NCBI GenBank assembly: GCA_050124775.1
Contig: JASFEP010000306.1
Span: forward strand, 1-5,600
Direction of reading: 5' to 3'
Length of the DNA: 5,600 nt
Source: WTAW01 sp050124775
GTDB taxonomy: Bacteria > Acidobacteriota > Aminicenantia > Aminicenantales > Aminicenantaceae
In this document: positions 4,860 to 5,600 of the stretch, piece after piece
How positions within the stretch are numbered: the stretch's first letter is position 1
How the letters are laid out: each line of letters begins with the position of its first letter
Notes under the pieces: generated by a model
Databases searched by the model: none
What the model was told of the DNA's origin: nothing
What the model saw: the letters and a program-made list of their open reading frames with translations, nothing else
Translations under genes and position numbers: made by a program

Positions 4860-5600
4860 ATGAAAACGGATAAAAAATATCCCCCTAAAGTGGCTGGCTG
4901 GATTCTGCACCATCTGGCTTATCAGGAGGATGAACTTTCCCTGATGGGGGATATCGAAGAAGATTACTCGGATATCTGCGCCGAAAAGGGAATCCTTCGG
5001 GCAAGGCTCTGGTACTGGATTCAGGTATTCATCTCACTGCCTCCGTTTTTAAAATCTTACGCGTATTGGAGTGTCGTCATGTTCAAAAATTACATAAAAA
5101 CAGCATTGAGAGTTATTCAGAAAAACAAGGCTTTTTCATTCATAAACATCACAGGCCTGGCAGTGGGTATGGCTTGTTGTGTGTTGATCCTCCTGTGGGT
5201 TCAGGATGAGTTGAGTTACGATAGATTCCATGAGGATTACAAACAGCTCTACCGTTTGATCCTCAAACATGAGGGAAAATGGTTCACCTCCTCGCCCTGG
5301 GCCCTTGCCCCCATATTGAAGGAGGAATACGAAGAGGTGATTTTATGCACAAGGTATGCCCAACGATCATTTGTCGCAGCCTATGGAGAACGTAGCTTTT
5401 ACGAATCCGTGGCCTTTGTCGACCCGGATTTTTTCAAGATGTTCACGTTCCCACTTATAGCGGGTAATCCCAAAGATTTGTTTCCGACGATTAATTCTGG
5501 GGTCATTACAGAAAGAACAGCCAAAAAATACTTTGGAAATGAAGATCCTATAGGCAAAGCGCTCATTCTAGATACCGATACAGAGTTTACGGTTACGGGG
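4860..5600 (+). CDS. Prefix-domain ABC transporter permease (MacB/FtsX type), 3'-truncated by the window edge
   Basis: The frame is open from the ATG at 4860 to the window edge (247 codons), so this is only the N-terminal part of what is normally an ~800-900-residue membrane protein. Residues 8-73 form a prefix segment (PPKVAGWILHHL, later LMGDIEEDY and RARLWYWIQVF) of the kind added to permeases that sit beside PadR genes. A classic MacB/FtsX start follows: MFKNYIKTALRVIQKNKAFS (74-93), helix 1 at about 91-113 (GLAVGMACCVLILLWV), then QDELSYDRFH. From about residue 125 a MacB-like periplasmic core domain begins, with VITERTAKKYFG (215-226) and EDPIGK (228-233). The later membrane helices lie outside the window. 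No ATPase gene is visible, so the motor subunit must be encoded elsewhere. The ribosome site is AGGGA (4852-4856), 3 nt upstream. The internal ATG at 5079 would match ordinary family members but would discard the conserved prefix. Likely co-transcribed with padR; substrate unknown, with efflux or envelope-stress export plausible. Confidence 0.9.
   Translation, partial: MKTDKKYPPKVAGWILHHLAYQEDELSLMGDIEEDYSDICAEKGILRARLWYWIQVFISLPPFLKSYAYWSVVMFKNYIKTALRVIQKNKAFSFINITGLAVGMACCVLILLWVQDELSYDRFHEDYKQLYRLILKHEGKWFTSSPWALAPILKEEYEEVILCTRYAQRSFVAAYGERSFYESVAFVDPDFFKMFTFPLIAGNPKDLFPTINSGVITERTAKKYFGNEDPIGKALILDTDTEFTVTG

Noticed and set aside
5079..5081. ATG at 5079 as the true start of the ABC-type permease
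   Set aside because: It matches the usual MacB/FtsX start, but the frame upstream carries a recognisable prefix segment and an acceptable ribosome site before 4860.

Overview
The window looks like an ordinary chromosomal stretch from a bacterium of moderate GC content. It is densely coded on both strands and shows no phage, transposon, CRISPR or RNA gene. The best lineage clue is the right end. A short PadR-type regulator sits directly upstream of a large MacB/FtsX-type permease that carries an extra N-terminal 'prefix' segment. From memory this pairing is common in Acidobacteria, Candidatus Aminicenantes and Bacteroidetes, and the sequence style around the first membrane helix recalls Aminicenantes most. 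This placement is inference only. No ribosomal or other marker gene is present to confirm it.

Layout. Bases 1-1260 (+) hold the C-terminal 419 codons of an amidase-signature hydrolase with a complete Lys/cis-Ser/Ser triad; its N-terminus lies left of the window. A 103-nt gap follows and contains a near-consensus sigma70-type promoter (1298-1326). Next comes a DUF1846-family protein (1364-2881, +) of unknown function. It ends 6 nt from the end of a convergent 12-helix APC-superfamily amino acid permease (2888-4210, -). The permease and the PadR regulator (4490-4816, +) are divergent, separated by 279 nt that are unusually rich in inverted repeats. Downstream of PadR, after 43 nt, a prefix-domain ABC-type permease begins at 4860 and runs off the right edge.

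How the genes may work together. PadR plus the MacB-like permease is very likely one operon, with PadR the probable local regulator. A TGTA-N6-TACA dyad overlaps the likely -10 box ahead of padR, which fits autoregulation. The amino acid permease appears to have its own control. A broken 19-bp inverted repeat covers its start codon and translation-initiation region, and an 18-bp perfect palindrome lies further upstream. The amidase and the amino acid permease could both serve amide or peptide catabolism, but nothing in the sequence ties them together.

No clearly new multi-gene system is visible. The items most worth a second look are the start-codon-enclosing repeat of the permease, the palindrome-rich divergent intergenic region, and the uncharacterised DUF1846 protein with its glycine/proline-rich loop.
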